Notes: generated from the sequence alone by a model not told the origin. Shown: positions 25,337 to 35,192, counted from the first letter of the stretch. The stretch is DNA of 64,000 nt from Engelhardtia mirabilis (GCF_007748095.1 NZ_CP036287.1:4774001-4838000), one strand, 5' to 3'. Numbers and translations are program-made.

Positions 25337-27717
25337 TGGCCTCCCGCGACCAACACGGGATCCACCCGCCCTTCGCTGACGCCGACGGCAAGCGCCGGTT
25401 CGGCGTGATCGGCAAGCCCCTGCGCAAGGTGGACGGCATCGCCAAGGCCACCGGCCAGGCGGTTTATGCCGACGACATTCAACTCCCGGGCATGCTGCAC
25501 GCGAAGACGCTGCGCAGCCCCCACGCCCACGCGCGCATCGTCCGCATCGACACCAGCCGCGCCGAGGCCCTGCCCGGGGTGCACGCGGTGATCACCGGGC
25601 GCTCGATGCCGATCCCCTACGGCGTGATCCCCTGGACGCCGGACGAGAACGCCCTGGCCGTCGACCGGGTGCGCTTCATCGGTGACGAGGTGGCCGCGGT
25701 CGCCGCCGTCGACGAAGACACCGCCAATGCGGCGCTGGAGCTGATCGACGTCGAGTACGAGCTGCTCGCCGTCTACCTGGATCCCGTCGAGGCGCTCGAG
25801 AACTGCACCGACGCGATCCATCCCAACCCGAAGCGACCCGAGCGCGGCAACCTCTCCAAGCGCGTCGAGCTCGACTTCGGCGACGTGGCCGACGGCTTCG
25901 AGCGGGCGGACGTCATCGTCGAGGACGACTACACCTTCCACGGCACCACCCACACGGCGATCGAGCCCCACTGCGCGGTCGCCACCTACTCGCCCGACAA
26001 GCTCCTGACCCTCTGGTCGGCGACCCAGATCACCCACTACGTGCACCGCGCCCTGGCGCGGGTGCTCGAGCTGCCGGCCCACTCGATCCGCGTGATCCAG
26101 CCCTGCCTGGGCGGCGCCTTCGGCGGCAAGTCGGACCCCTTCAGCCTCGAGTTCTGCGTGGCCAAGCTGGCCATGATCACGGGCCGGCCGGTGAAGATGC
26201 TGTGGACCCGCGAGGAGGTCTTCTACGCCCACCGCGGCCGCCACCCCATGCGGCTGCACTACAAGACCGGCGCCACCAAGGACGGCAAGGTCACCGCGGT
26301 CGACGCCAAGATCCTGATCGACGGCGGCGCCTACAGCTCCTTCGGCCTGGTCACGACCTACTACTCGGGCCAGCTGTTGACCGGGCCCTACGACTTCCCG
26401 GCCTACCACTACGACTCGACGCGCGTCTTCACCAACAAGCCGCCCTGCGGGCCGAAGCGCGGCCACGGGTCGGTCCAGCCGCGCTTCGCCTTCGAGGTCC
26501 AGCTCGACGAGGTCGCCGAGGCGCTCGCGATGGACCCGATCGAGCTGCGCCGCGCCAACTGGCAGGGCGAGCACACCAAGACCGTCAACGGTCAGCGCAT
26601 CACCTCCAACGGCTTCATGCAGTGCCTCGCCGAGGTTGAGCGCGCCAGCCGCTGGAAGGAGCGTCGCGGCAAGCTGCCCTTCGGCCGCGGGCTCGGCGTC
26701 GCGGGCTCGATGTATATCTCGGGCACCAACTATCCGATCTACCCCAACGACATGCCCCAGGCGGGCATCCAGCTCAAGGTCGATCGCTCGGGGCTGGTGA
26801 TGGCCTTCACCGGCGGCAACGACATCGGCCAGGGCTCGAACACGGTGGTGCGCACGATCGTGTGCGAGGAGCTCGGCCTGGAGCCGGACATGGTGCGCGT
26901 GGTCGCCGCCGACACGGACCTGTGCCCGGTGGACCTGGGCGCCTACTCGAGCCGCGTGACGTTCATGGTCGGAAACGCCACCATCGACGCGGCCCGCAAG
27001 CTGCGCCACCAGATCGCCGGCGCGGTCGCCGCCGAGTGGGAGATTGACCCTGGGCGCATCTTCATGGGCTCGGGCCAGGTCTTCGACCTGGAGGACCGCG
27101 CCAAGTGCATCTCCTCGATGGAGGCCTTCCAGATCGCCGAGGCGCGCTGCGACACCCTGGGCTCCACCGGCGCCTACAACACCCCCACCCTGGGCGGCGA
27201 CTACCGCGGCGGCACCATCGGCGCTTCCCCGGCCTACTCCTTCACCGCCCACGCGGTCGAGGTGCAGGTCGACGTGGAGACCGGGCGCATCACCGTCGAC
27301 AACTGCTGGATCGCCCACGACTGCGGGCGGGCTCTGAACCCGATGCTGGTCGCGGGCCAGATGGAGGGCTCGGCCTACATGGGCCTGGCGGAGGCCGTGC
27401 TCGAGCACCACGACGTGAACCGCTTCGGCCTACACGCCGGGCCGTCGCTGCTCGACTACCGCATCCCGACCTCGGTCGACACGCCGGAGCTGCACGCCTT
27501 GATCGTCGAGAGCCTGGACCCCGAGGGTCCCTACGGCGCCAAGGAAGCGGGCGAGGGTCCCCTGCACCCGTCGATACCGGCCATCTCCAACGCGGTCTTC
27601 GACGCGGTCGGCATCCGCCTTCGGCACCTGCCCTTCACCCCCGGCAAGGTGCTCGCCGCCCTGCGCGAGCGGCGCGCGGCCGAGACCGCAGTCGGCTCTG
27701 CCAAGGAGAGCGTCTGA
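25336..27717 (+). CDS. hcrA: molybdopterin-binding large subunit (4-hydroxybenzoyl-CoA reductase alpha type)
   Basis: A 793-residue molybdenum-cofactor subunit of the xanthine dehydrogenase family. The ATG at 25336 overlaps the previous stop, whereas the longer frame overlaps the small subunit. Family marks in order: KVDGIAKATGQAVYADDI with SPHAHARIV (N-terminal domain); HGTTHTAIEPHCAVA; the molybdopterin loop GGAFGGKSDPF; a GNDIGQGSNTVV loop; GAYSSRVTFMVGNA; and near the C-terminus AKEAGEGPLHPSIPAI, which carries the catalytic Glu base. No signal peptide, so cytoplasmic. The GGKSDPF form and the partner with an extra iron-sulfur cluster favour reductive dehydroxylation of 4-hydroxybenzoyl-CoA or a close analogue. 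Substrate specificity cannot be proven from sequence. Confidence 0.85.
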   Translation: MASRDQHGIHPPFADADGKRRFGVIGKPLRKVDGIAKATGQAVYADDIQLPGMLHAKTLRSPHAHARIVRIDTSRAEALPGVHAVITGRSMPIPYGVIPWTPDENALAVDRVRFIGDEVAAVAAVDEDTANAALELIDVEYELLAVYLDPVEALENCTDAIHPNPKRPERGNLSKRVELDFGDVADGFERADVIVEDDYTFHGTTHTAIEPHCAVATYSPDKLLTLWSATQITHYVHRALARVLELPAHSIRVIQPCLGGAFGGKSDPFSLEFCVAKLAMITGRPVKMLWTREEVFYAHRGRHPMRLHYKTGATKDGKVTAVDAKILIDGGAYSSFGLVTTYYSGQLLTGPYDFPAYHYDSTRVFTNKPPCGPKRGHGSVQPRFAFEVQLDEVAEALAMDPIELRRANWQGEHTKTVNGQRITSNGFMQCLAEVERASRWKERRGKLPFGRGLGVAGSMYISGTNYPIYPNDMPQAGIQLKVDRSGLVMAFTGGNDIGQGSNTVVRTIVCEELGLEPDMVRVVAADTDLCPVDLGAYSSRVTFMVGNATIDAARKLRHQIAGAVAAEWEIDPGRIFMGSGQVFDLEDRAKCISSMEAFQIAEARCDTLGSTGAYNTPTLGGDYRGGTIGASPAYSFTAHAVEVQVDVETGRITVDNCWIAHDCGRALNPMLVAGQMEGSAYMGLAEAVLEHHDVNRFGLHAGPSLLDYRIPTSVDTPELHALIVESLDPEGPYGAKEAGEGPLHPSIPAISNAVFDAVGIRLRHLPFTPGKVLAALRERRAAETAVGSAKESV

Positions 27718-28754
27718 TGCTGCGCCTGCCCAAGTTCGAGGTGGCCGCGCCCCAGACGGTGGACGAGGCCCTGGCCCTTCTGGCCGAGTACGGCGCGGAC
27801 GCCATGCTGATGGCCGGCGGCACCGACCTGGTGCCGAACATGAAGCACGGGCTGTTCGAGCCCAAGCTGGTGGTGTCGGTCTCCGCCATCGACGAGCTGC
27901 AGGGCGTGGCCATCGAAGACGACGGCACCCTCGTGATCGGAGCGGCCACGACGCTCCAAGCCGTCGCGACGAACGACGAGGTTCGGCGCCGCGCGCCCGC
28001 CTTCGCCCAGGCCGCCGGCCTGGTCGCCGGGCCCCAGCTCCGCCGCATGGGCACCGTGGGCGGCAACGTGATGCTCGACACGCGCTGCCAGTGGTACAAC
28101 CAGACCCACTTCTGGCGGAAGTCCCTGGGCTTCTGCCTGAAGAAGGACGGCAGCCTGTGCCACGTGGTCGAGGGCGGCTCCAAGTGCGTGGCCGCGGCCA
28201 GCAACGACACCGCGCCGACCCTGATGAGCCTGGGCGCCAAGCTGGTCTTCGCGCGCCGCAACTCCGAGGGCCAGGTCGTCCGCAAGACCCTCGCCGTCGA
28301 CGACCTCTACAAGTCCGACGGGGCCTTCAACAAGAAGGTCGCCGGCGACGAGCTCTTGATCGCGGTCCGCATCCCGGCCGGCGCGCCGCAGCACCGCGGC
28401 GCCTACGGCAAGCTGCGCGACCGCGGCTCGATCGACTTCCCGCTGCTCGGCGTGGCCGTGCGGATCGACCTCGACGACGCCGGCGCCGTGGCCGACGCGG
28501 ACCTGGTCGCCGTGGCATTGCAGGCCCGCCCGATCCGGCTCAAGAAGGCCGCCGAGGCCCTGGTCGGCAACACGCCCGGCAAGCCCGGTTGGGATGAAGC
28601 CGTCGACGCCGCCGCCGAGGCCGCCTACGGCCAGTGCCACCCCATGCCGAACATCCCCGGCGACCACGACTACCGCCGCGAGATGGTGCCGGTCTACGTG
28701 CGCCGCACGATCCGCGCCGCCGTCGCCGGCGAGGGGCCGGTCCACCACGTCTGA
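27717..28754 (+). CDS. hcrB: FAD subunit with extra [4Fe-4S] cluster (4-hydroxybenzoyl-CoA reductase beta type)
   Basis: A 345-residue FAD-binding subunit. The FAD motifs are clear: MAGGTDLVPNMKHG (30-44) and MGTVGGNVMLDTRC (111-124). Between the two halves lies an insertion with four cysteines, C124, C140, C148 and C157 (spacing 16, 8 and 9). From memory, this is the same spacing as the [4Fe-4S] ligands of Thauera HcrB (122, 138, 146, 155). Ordinary xanthine dehydrogenase FAD subunits lack this loop, so this is the strongest sign that the complex takes low-potential electrons from a ferredoxin. The start overlaps the alpha-subunit stop (TGATG). Confidence 0.88.
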   Translation: MLRLPKFEVAAPQTVDEALALLAEYGADAMLMAGGTDLVPNMKHGLFEPKLVVSVSAIDELQGVAIEDDGTLVIGAATTLQAVATNDEVRRRAPAFAQAAGLVAGPQLRRMGTVGGNVMLDTRCQWYNQTHFWRKSLGFCLKKDGSLCHVVEGGSKCVAAASNDTAPTLMSLGAKLVFARRNSEGQVVRKTLAVDDLYKSDGAFNKKVAGDELLIAVRIPAGAPQHRGAYGKLRDRGSIDFPLLGVAVRIDLDDAGAVADADLVAVALQARPIRLKKAAEALVGNTPGKPGWDEAVDAAAEAAYGQCHPMPNIPGDHDYRREMVPVYVRRTIRAAVAGEGPVHHV

Positions 28755-28808
28755 CCGTCGACGCCGGCCGGGCGCCGGCGGGTCGAGGCCCGTGCACACC
28801 GCCGCACC

Positions 28809-29447
28809 GTGATCCAACCCGTCGATCGCCCCTCGCGCTTCGCCCGCGCGCTCTTCGCCGACGAACCGGCCCCGCGCCTGTGGCGAGTGGGCTGGTGGGT
28901 CGTCTGGGCGGTGCTGTTCTGCGCGGTCTTCGCCCTGTTGGCGGACCTGCCGCCGGGCTCCTACATGCCCCTGGCCGGCTTCGCGACCTTCGTGGCAGCC
29001 TTGGTCGCGCCGATCTGGTTGGTGGGCACCTACCTCGGGATCCGCACCGCCCTGGCGCGGCGGCGTTGGGTCGACGTGGCCCCGCTCATGCCCTGGGCCA
29101 TGGCCGCGCTGCTCGCCACCGGCGTGATCGGCACCGTGCTGGGCGACTTCCCCGAGCGTGCCGCTTTCGCCCTCTCCCGCCCCGCCCTGGACGACCTGGT
29201 GGCCGAGGTCACCGCCGTCGAGCCCGAGCTCCAGGAATTCCCCCCGCGCCTCGTCGGCCTCTACCTGGCCGACGAGATCACCCACTTCCGGTCGGGGCGC
29301 GTGCGCTTCACCGTCCTGGGCACGCGCGACTTCTGGGGCCAGTACGGCCTGTTGTGGATCCCCGAGGGCGGCGCGATCCCCGCCGGCAACGACTACGAGT
29401 TCGAGGACTGGGGCCACGGCTGGTTCGCCTGGCGCCGGGACTACTGA
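28809..29447 (+). CDS. hypothetical membrane protein
   Basis: A 212-residue protein with three or so membrane helices: WVVWAVLFCAVFALLA (~29-46), LAGFATFVAALVAPIWLVGTYLG (~55-77) and PWAMAALLATGVIGTVLG (~92-110). A soluble C-terminal half follows with acidic and aromatic residues, ending FEDWGHGWFAWRRDY. The GTG start at 28809 is the first start in the frame; there is no clear ribosome site. I recognise no family. It follows the hydroxylase genes by 54 bp in the same direction, but nothing in the protein suggests a link. It overlaps the convergent sigma-factor gene by 7 bp. Confidence 0.6.
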   Translation: MIQPVDRPSRFARALFADEPAPRLWRVGWWVVWAVLFCAVFALLADLPPGSYMPLAGFATFVAALVAPIWLVGTYLGIRTALARRRWVDVAPLMPWAMAALLATGVIGTVLGDFPERAAFALSRPALDDLVAEVTAVEPELQEFPPRLVGLYLADEITHFRSGRVRFTVLGTRDFWGQYGLLWIPEGGAIPAGNDYEFEDWGHGWFAWRRDY

Positions 29448-32224
29448 TCGAACTCGAGGAATCCGAGTTCGAGGGTCTGGCCCGCCTCGACCCGCAGGCC
29501 CTCGCGCGTCGCCCGCCGGTCGCCGCTGAACACCTTCAGGGTGTAGACACCCGGCTGCAGCGGCGGACGACTCCATTGCCCCCCGGGGTCACACCAGGCC
29601 CGGTCGGGGAGAGTCACGCCGTCGCGCTCGAGGGTCGCGACGGTCATATCGAGTTGACTGCCCTCAGGCGGCCGCTCGAAGGCGATCGCGCCGGGTTGCT
29701 CGAAGACGATGGACAAGTCACGACGTGCGAAGGGCAGCAGGTCGACATCGGGAACCACGATCGAGCCCATCGACGTGGAACGCGCTTGGACCTCGAGCCG
29801 CGTCGCCGCGAGCGGACCGATGGTCACGCCGTCCGAGCCTGCGTCGAGGTTGAAGCGCTGCACCCTGAACTCCGAATCGCTGGGACTGACCCAGAGCTGC
29901 ACGTCGCGCACAGGGTTGCCGAGGCTGTCGGTGACCCGGACGCGCAGCTCCGCGGTCGGCATCCGCTCCGCGGGAACCTGGAGCAGCAACCCAGTCGTCC
30001 CCGGCTCGACGTCTTCGACCAGCAGAGCAGGGTTCAACCCGGAGATCCCCGGAGGCTGAACCTCGAGGTCCCCGGGGGTGTTGAACGTGCCAGTGATCTC
30101 GAACTCTCCCTGCGGGCCGGTTCGCACCGTCGAATGGCCCACCACACCCGGTCCGCCGCCGCTGAACGAGACTCCCCAACCCTCGAGGCCCGAGCCCCCG
30201 TCTCCGACCAACTGGCCCGAGAGGGTCGTCATCGCGGGCACGACCAGCTCGACTCCATCCAAGCCGGTCGGACCCACTTCGACCTCGAGTTCGACGGCGG
30301 CGCCGCGCATCGCCCCCCTGCCCACCTTGGCCGCCAGCCGCGCCTTGCCCCCGGGCGAGATCCGACGCAACTCGAAGCTCCCATCGTCGTCCGTACGTGC
30401 GACGTCCGCGGCGCCGGCCATGCCATCCCAAGACCAAGCTCGAGGCTCGCGCCGATCGTAGACAACCGCGCCCGCGACCGGGTTCCCGTCGACCTCCGTC
30501 ACGCGACCGCGAATCGAGACCGCCGCCTCGAGGACGATCCGGAGCGCCTCGACTCCATCCACGCGCACGTCGACGGACTCGATCGCGTGACCCGCGGCGC
30601 GCACCCCGATCTGATAGTCGCCCGGCGCGACGTCGTCGAAGTGGACGTTGCCCCGCTCATCGGTGCGCTCGAACAGGTTCGGCGATTCGGTCCAGACGCT
30701 TCGCGAGCCGTAGTTGGACACCCGCACCGAGTTGGAGCGAGGGGCCAGGAGTACATCGGCGCCTACGGCAGCGGCGCCATCGGCACCCACCACGGTCACG
30801 ACCAGGGATCCGCCCCCCGGCGCCAGGATCAGATCGATTCCGGCTGCATCCTTGCCGTGGAACATCGGGCTCACCGTCTCCGTGGCGTGCCAACCGGGCT
30901 TGCTAGCGTGAAGTCGCCCAGTGCTGCCGGCGCCGTCGTAGGCGAATGTGCCGTCGGCTCGGGACTCCGCAATTGGGAGCACGATCCCGCCTTGGCAGAC
31001 GACACAGACTTCGGCGCCTGCGACTGGCATGCCGCGGGTGTCGAGAACCCTCCCAGAGACTCGAGAACTCCCGACGAGGTCGATCACGACCTCGACCTCA
31101 CCTATCTCGGGCACGGTGACCGACCGCCGCAATCCGCTGGCCAACATCACCACGGCGATGCCGCTAGGCAGATCCGAAACGAACGCCTGACCTTCTCGAT
31201 CGGAGAAGAGCGCAATCGGATCGTGACCCAGCCCCTCACCCTGCGGATCGACGATCACGTGGCGCCCCGGAACGGGCTCATCGCCTCGCACCAGGCGCAC
31301 CCGGATCGAGCGTCCCATCGGAACTTCTGCGGCGGGGACCTCGGCCGGCCCCTCGACTGGTATCCGATCGACCGCAGCCTGCCCTTCGAGCATCGCGAGT
31401 GGGCTTGTAGCGGCGTCCGCAACCTCGTCGTCCGCGACGAGAGCCCGACCCTGCGCCTGGGCCTGGTCCGGGATCGACGGCCGGACTCCGATCGGATCGA
31501 GGGACCAGATCGAGAACGCCGCCAGGGCCACCAACGCCGCCGCCACACTCCAGGTCTTCCAAGTCATCAGCACACTCAGGACGCCGGAGGCGCCGATCAG
31601 GGTCTTCGTCGTCGCAGCCCGGGCGAGCACGACTTCACGCACATGTCCCAGGCCGCTGTCCACATCGACCCCGCCCCACCACACCGGCAACACCCCCGCC
31701 GGGACCGAGCGCCGCAAGAGCGCCACGGCCCGGTGCAACTGGCTGCGCACGGTGCCCGGGCTACGCCGCAGGGTGTGCGCGATCTCCCCCGGCTCGAGGC
31801 CGTGGCGAAAGCGCATCAGGGCGGGCTCGCGATAGGGCTCCGGCAGTCCATCCAGAGCCTGCAGCAGGGCGATCGAGAGCTCGCGATGGGCGAGGATCTC
31901 GACCGGGTCGTCGAGGTCGAGCCCCCGGGCCAACCATTCCACGTCGAGCGCGCGCCCGCGGTCGCGATGCACGCGGCGCGCGCGGTTGGCCAGGATCCCC
32001 GCCAGCCAGGCGCCTAGCTTGCGCTGGCCGTCGAACTCCTCGGGAGCCTCGATGGCCGCCAGGAAGGTCTGCTGGACCAAGTCCTCCGCCGTAGCGACGT
32101 CCCCGACCAGATGCAGCGCGAGCTGCAAGAGGTCGGTCGCCGTGGCGTCGAAGACCTCCGCCAGCCGGCGCGGGTCGCCGGTCCGGCGCCAGGCGAGGAA
32201 TCCGTTCGTAACGCTGTCAGTCAC
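29441..32224 (-). CDS. membrane-tethered ECF sigma factor with carboxypeptidase-regulatory-like repeats (copy 1)
   Basis: A 927-residue fusion. Residues ~25-90 are sigma-70 region 2 (ALHLVGDVATAEDLVQQTFLAAIE), ~115-172 region 4 with its helix-turn-helix (LEPGEIAHTLRRSPGTVRSQ). A hydrophobic helix follows at ~224-242 (WSVAAALVALAAFSIW), then a Pro-rich linker and several CarboxypepD_reg/CnaB-like beta-sandwich repeats (SRVSGRVLDTRGMPVAGAEV; SIRGRVTEVDGNPVAGAVV). A closing module ends GVYTLKVFSG. With one membrane crossing, the sigma part would be cytoplasmic and about 680 residues periplasmic. No separate anti-sigma gene is nearby. The start is GTG without a ribosome site; a conserved motif lies 28 nt upstream. 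Three paralogues follow upstream. Confidence 0.85.
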   Translation of the reverse strand: MTDSVTNGFLAWRRTGDPRRLAEVFDATATDLLQLALHLVGDVATAEDLVQQTFLAAIEAPEEFDGQRKLGAWLAGILANRARRVHRDRGRALDVEWLARGLDLDDPVEILAHRELSIALLQALDGLPEPYREPALMRFRHGLEPGEIAHTLRRSPGTVRSQLHRAVALLRRSVPAGVLPVWWGGVDVDSGLGHVREVVLARAATTKTLIGASGVLSVLMTWKTWSVAAALVALAAFSIWSLDPIGVRPSIPDQAQAQGRALVADDEVADAATSPLAMLEGQAAVDRIPVEGPAEVPAAEVPMGRSIRVRLVRGDEPVPGRHVIVDPQGEGLGHDPIALFSDREGQAFVSDLPSGIAVVMLASGLRRSVTVPEIGEVEVVIDLVGSSRVSGRVLDTRGMPVAGAEVCVVCQGGIVLPIAESRADGTFAYDGAGSTGRLHASKPGWHATETVSPMFHGKDAAGIDLILAPGGGSLVVTVVGADGAAAVGADVLLAPRSNSVRVSNYGSRSVWTESPNLFERTDERGNVHFDDVAPGDYQIGVRAAGHAIESVDVRVDGVEALRIVLEAAVSIRGRVTEVDGNPVAGAVVYDRREPRAWSWDGMAGAADVARTDDDGSFELRRISPGGKARLAAKVGRGAMRGAAVELEVEVGPTGLDGVELVVPAMTTLSGQLVGDGGSGLEGWGVSFSGGGPGVVGHSTVRTGPQGEFEITGTFNTPGDLEVQPPGISGLNPALLVEDVEPGTTGLLLQVPAERMPTAELRVRVTDSLGNPVRDVQLWVSPSDSEFRVQRFNLDAGSDGVTIGPLAATRLEVQARSTSMGSIVVPDVDLLPFARRDLSIVFEQPGAIAFERPPEGSQLDMTVATLERDGVTLPDRAWCDPGGQWSRPPLQPGVYTLKVFSGDRRATREGLRVEAGQTLELGFLEFDQ

Positions 32225-32265
32225 CGCGGGCCCTGCACTTCAGGACGCCCAGCGTTGCAGATTCC
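32225..32265 (-). promoter_or_regulatory. conserved GGAATC-TGCAACG element upstream of sigma copy 1
   Basis: On the coding strand, GGAATC (32265-32260) and TGCAACG (32259-32253) are followed by 28 nt and the GTG start. GTGCAG lies 8 nt before the start and may be the -10. The same motif at the same distance precedes the other three paralogues. Confidence 0.6.
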
Positions 32266-32352
32266 TGGGGGATTCGTTCCGCCCGCTCGTGGAGCGTCAG
32301 GCTCGTGGCCTGGCCTGGGCCGGGGCCCGGCTCCCCCAACCTCGCTCAGGGC

Positions 32353-35127
32353 TCAGGAACCCAGGTCGATGCGGCCCAGGTCGAGGGTCTCGCCGGCCTC
32401 GATCACGAGGCCCTCGAACTCGCGGGCGCGGTCCGAGTCCAGGATGCGGAGCAGGTAGCGTCCGGGTTGCAGGGGCGGGCACCACCAGCGGCCCGCACGG
32501 TCGCGCCAGATCCTGGTCCCGACCTCGGCCCCCTGCGCTTGCACGGCGGCGTAGTTCGAGATCGACGCACCGGTCGCCCACTCGAAGCGCAGGCAACCGG
32601 GCTGCTCGAACCGGGCCTCGACCTCGGTCGTCTCGCCCGGCTCGAGCACGAGCGGGCCGACCACGAGGCTGCCGCAGGACGACGAGGTCACCTCGAGCAT
32701 GACGGCACCCGGCGGCATGGGTCCGAGGGTCACGACCGGCGCGCCCGGCACCACCGCAGTCCGTCGCCGCGCGTCGGGCCCGGGGTCCTCGCCCTCCATC
32801 CACAGGTCGACGACGGCGTCGTCGAGGGGCCGCCCCGCCTGGTCTACGACTCGCATCGAGATCAGAGCGCTCTCCTCCTCGATGGCGGGCACGCTGAAGT
32901 CCTGACTCGGGCCACCAGGCACGATGCCGTCCCAACTAGCGACTTCTCGCGAGCTCAATTGGCCCGGCCGGAACACCGACAGGGTGCCCTGCTGGTCGGA
33001 CTGCAACTGGAGCTCGAAACGGCCGTCGGGTCCGCTGGCTCCCTGCGCCAGACCGGCGACGCTGAACTGTTCGGCCACAAACCTCAGCCCCCAACCCTCC
33101 AGGGGCTCGCCCGTCGCACTCACCAAGCGTCCGGCGATGAGATGGAGCTGCGGCAGCTCGAAGTCGACCGTTCGAGTCCGCCCCTCCCGCGTGTCGATCG
33201 ACTGCGAGACGCTGCGCCCGAACAACGTTGTCGAAGCGGCGGACAGCCGTACGGCCGATCGCCGGGGAACCAGCGGCAGCACGTAGCGCCCGGCCGCGTC
33301 GGTCAGGGCCGCGATGCGCGCCTCCGACCACGGCATCATGTCTCCTGCAATGCCGAAGTACACGGCAGCGCCCTTGACCGGTCGACCGTCGCTGCCTGTG
33401 ACCCGACCGGCGACCTCGACTCCGGGCTCGAGGGTGATCTCGCGCGACGCCTCGTCGCCTACCTCGTGATCGATCTGCTGCACGGCGAAACCGGCTGCTC
33501 GGACCGTCAAGAAGTACGGTCCGGGCGACAGGTCGTCGAGTCGTAGCCTCCCCGCTGCGTCCGTCAGACCGCTGGCTCCGGGTGGTTGGTCGCACGATTC
33601 GAAGGGCCCGCGATCTACCGACCGCACTTCGGTGACCCGAGCGATCGCGTCCACTGCCGCCCCAATCACCGGCTGACCGGCCGGATCGACCACGGTCAGG
33701 TCCACACCAGCCGATCCAGGGGCGAGCACCAACTCCACGTGATCGGCGTCTCGCCCCATGAAGTTCGGCGTCGCCGATCCACGGGCCGACCAACCGGGCT
33801 TCGTCGCGTGGAGTCGGACCCGTCCCACGGCGCCGTCGAACTCGAAGCTCCCGTCATCCCTCGACCGTGCAACGGCCAGGATTCGACCTCCCCGTACCTG
33901 CGCGAAGACGACGGCGTCCGGAACGGCCATGCCACTCGGATCGACCGTGGTACCGCGAACTCGAGCGCTGCCGACCAGGTCGAACTCGATCGTGGCCGTG
34001 TGTCCAGCTTCGATGCGAGCAGTCCGCCGCTCGCCACCGGCCAGCTCGACCTCGTAGTCGCCGGGCACGATCCCGTCGAGCCTGAACCGTCCCTGTGAGT
34101 CGGTCCGCCCATTCGACGCGGGGGCCTCGATAGCCGAGCCGGGCCGGACGAGCAGCTCACGCCCCGCGACCGGACTGCCGGCACGATGAACTCGGATGGC
34201 GAGCGCGCCGTCGAGGACCGCGCTGGCGGCCGCGGCGGAGACTGACTCCGACCGAACAGGAACCCGCTCGACGACTGCGATCGATTCGAGCTCCTCGAGC
34301 GCGCGACTCCCCTCGGCGACGCCGTGAACGAGGACCAGCCCCGCCTCCCCGGCTTCGATCGCCGCTCCCTCGCCGTGGCCCGAGCCGGCGAATAGCCCGC
34401 GCAGGCCCTCGCCGACGAACGCCACCGCCAGCAACACCAATGCGGCCCCGATCCAACTCTTCGCGCTTGTCATCAATGCTCCGACTCCGGCCAGGTTGAC
34501 CGCGACTTCCGACTTGCTTGCAGCAGCGACGATCCGCTCTCTCAACGACCCCCACGAAGGGGCCGGATCGAATCCGGTGACCCAAGCCGGCAGCACCCCC
34601 GCCGGTAGCGACCGACGCAGGAGCGCCACGGCCCGGTGCAACTGGCTGCGCACGGTTCCGGGGCTGCGTTCGAGGGTGTGGGCGATCTCGAGCGGTTCGA
34701 GGCCGTGGTGGAAGCGCAACAGGGCTACCGCGCGGTAGGGCTCGGGCAGGCCGTCGAGGGCCTCGAGCAGCGCCGCCGAGAGGTCCCGGTCGGCCGCCAA
34801 CTGGGCGGGGTCGGGGGCTTCGAGGGCGGCGGTGAGCCGCTCGGGGTCGACCTCGCGCGCCTGTTCCCGCCGATGACGGCGCGCGCGGTTGGCCAGCACT
34901 CCGGCCAACCAGGCGGCGACGAACCCCTCGCTGGCGAAGTCCTCGGGGGACTCGATCGCGACCATGAAGGTCTGCTGCACCAGGTCCTCGGCGGTGGCGA
35001 CGTCACCGACCAGGTGCAGGGCCAGCTTGACCAGCTCGGGCGCGGTGGCGTCGAAGACCTCACCCAAGAGGCGCGGGTCGCGGCGGCGTCGCCAGGCGAG
35101 GAAGAGCTCTGTGGACGGGTCGTTCAC
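32353..35127 (-). CDS. membrane-tethered ECF sigma factor with carboxypeptidase-regulatory-like repeats (copy 2)
   Basis: A 924-residue paralogue of copy 1. The GTG at 35127 is chosen by alignment with the other copies (N-terminus VNDPSTELFLAWRRRRDPRLL) and by the 28-nt distance to the conserved motif; the open frame above is not conserved. Region 2 (DVATAEDLVQQTFMVAIES) and region 4 (LEPLEIAHTLERSPGTVRSQ) are intact. The membrane helix is SWIGAALVLLAVAFVG. Beta-sandwich repeats follow (ARVRGTTVDPSGMAVPDAV; VEVAGRVTGSDGRPVKGAAV) and the shared end module PLQPGRYLLRILDSD. The periplasmic part has diverged more than the sigma part, which suggests different ligands for similar promoters. Confidence 0.85.
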   Translation of the reverse strand: MNDPSTELFLAWRRRRDPRLLGEVFDATAPELVKLALHLVGDVATAEDLVQQTFMVAIESPEDFASEGFVAAWLAGVLANRARRHRREQAREVDPERLTAALEAPDPAQLAADRDLSAALLEALDGLPEPYRAVALLRFHHGLEPLEIAHTLERSPGTVRSQLHRAVALLRRSLPAGVLPAWVTGFDPAPSWGSLRERIVAAASKSEVAVNLAGVGALMTSAKSWIGAALVLLAVAFVGEGLRGLFAGSGHGEGAAIEAGEAGLVLVHGVAEGSRALEELESIAVVERVPVRSESVSAAAASAVLDGALAIRVHRAGSPVAGRELLVRPGSAIEAPASNGRTDSQGRFRLDGIVPGDYEVELAGGERRTARIEAGHTATIEFDLVGSARVRGTTVDPSGMAVPDAVVFAQVRGGRILAVARSRDDGSFEFDGAVGRVRLHATKPGWSARGSATPNFMGRDADHVELVLAPGSAGVDLTVVDPAGQPVIGAAVDAIARVTEVRSVDRGPFESCDQPPGASGLTDAAGRLRLDDLSPGPYFLTVRAAGFAVQQIDHEVGDEASREITLEPGVEVAGRVTGSDGRPVKGAAVYFGIAGDMMPWSEARIAALTDAAGRYVLPLVPRRSAVRLSAASTTLFGRSVSQSIDTREGRTRTVDFELPQLHLIAGRLVSATGEPLEGWGLRFVAEQFSVAGLAQGASGPDGRFELQLQSDQQGTLSVFRPGQLSSREVASWDGIVPGGPSQDFSVPAIEEESALISMRVVDQAGRPLDDAVVDLWMEGEDPGPDARRRTAVVPGAPVVTLGPMPPGAVMLEVTSSSCGSLVVGPLVLEPGETTEVEARFEQPGCLRFEWATGASISNYAAVQAQGAEVGTRIWRDRAGRWWCPPLQPGRYLLRILDSDRAREFEGLVIEAGETLDLGRIDLGS

Positions 35128-35168
35128 GGTGAACTGGCGCGTGGCGCCCGCCCAGCGTTGCAGGTTCC
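35128..35168 (-). promoter_or_regulatory. conserved GGAACC-TGCAACG element upstream of sigma copy 2
   Basis: GGAACC (35168-35163) and TGCAACG (35162-35156) on the coding strand, then CTGGGCG as in copy 1, and the GTG start after exactly 28 nt. There is no Shine-Dalgarno sequence. Confidence 0.6.
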
Positions 35169-35192
35169 CGGCGGATTCTCGACGCCTCCGCG

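Noticed and set aside
28634..32017. 1127-codon plus-strand frame and similar long frames opposite the sigma and TonB genes
   Set aside because: GC-rich third positions remove stops from antisense frames. The translations are low-complexity (Arg/Gly/Pro/His), while the minus strand holds clear domains.
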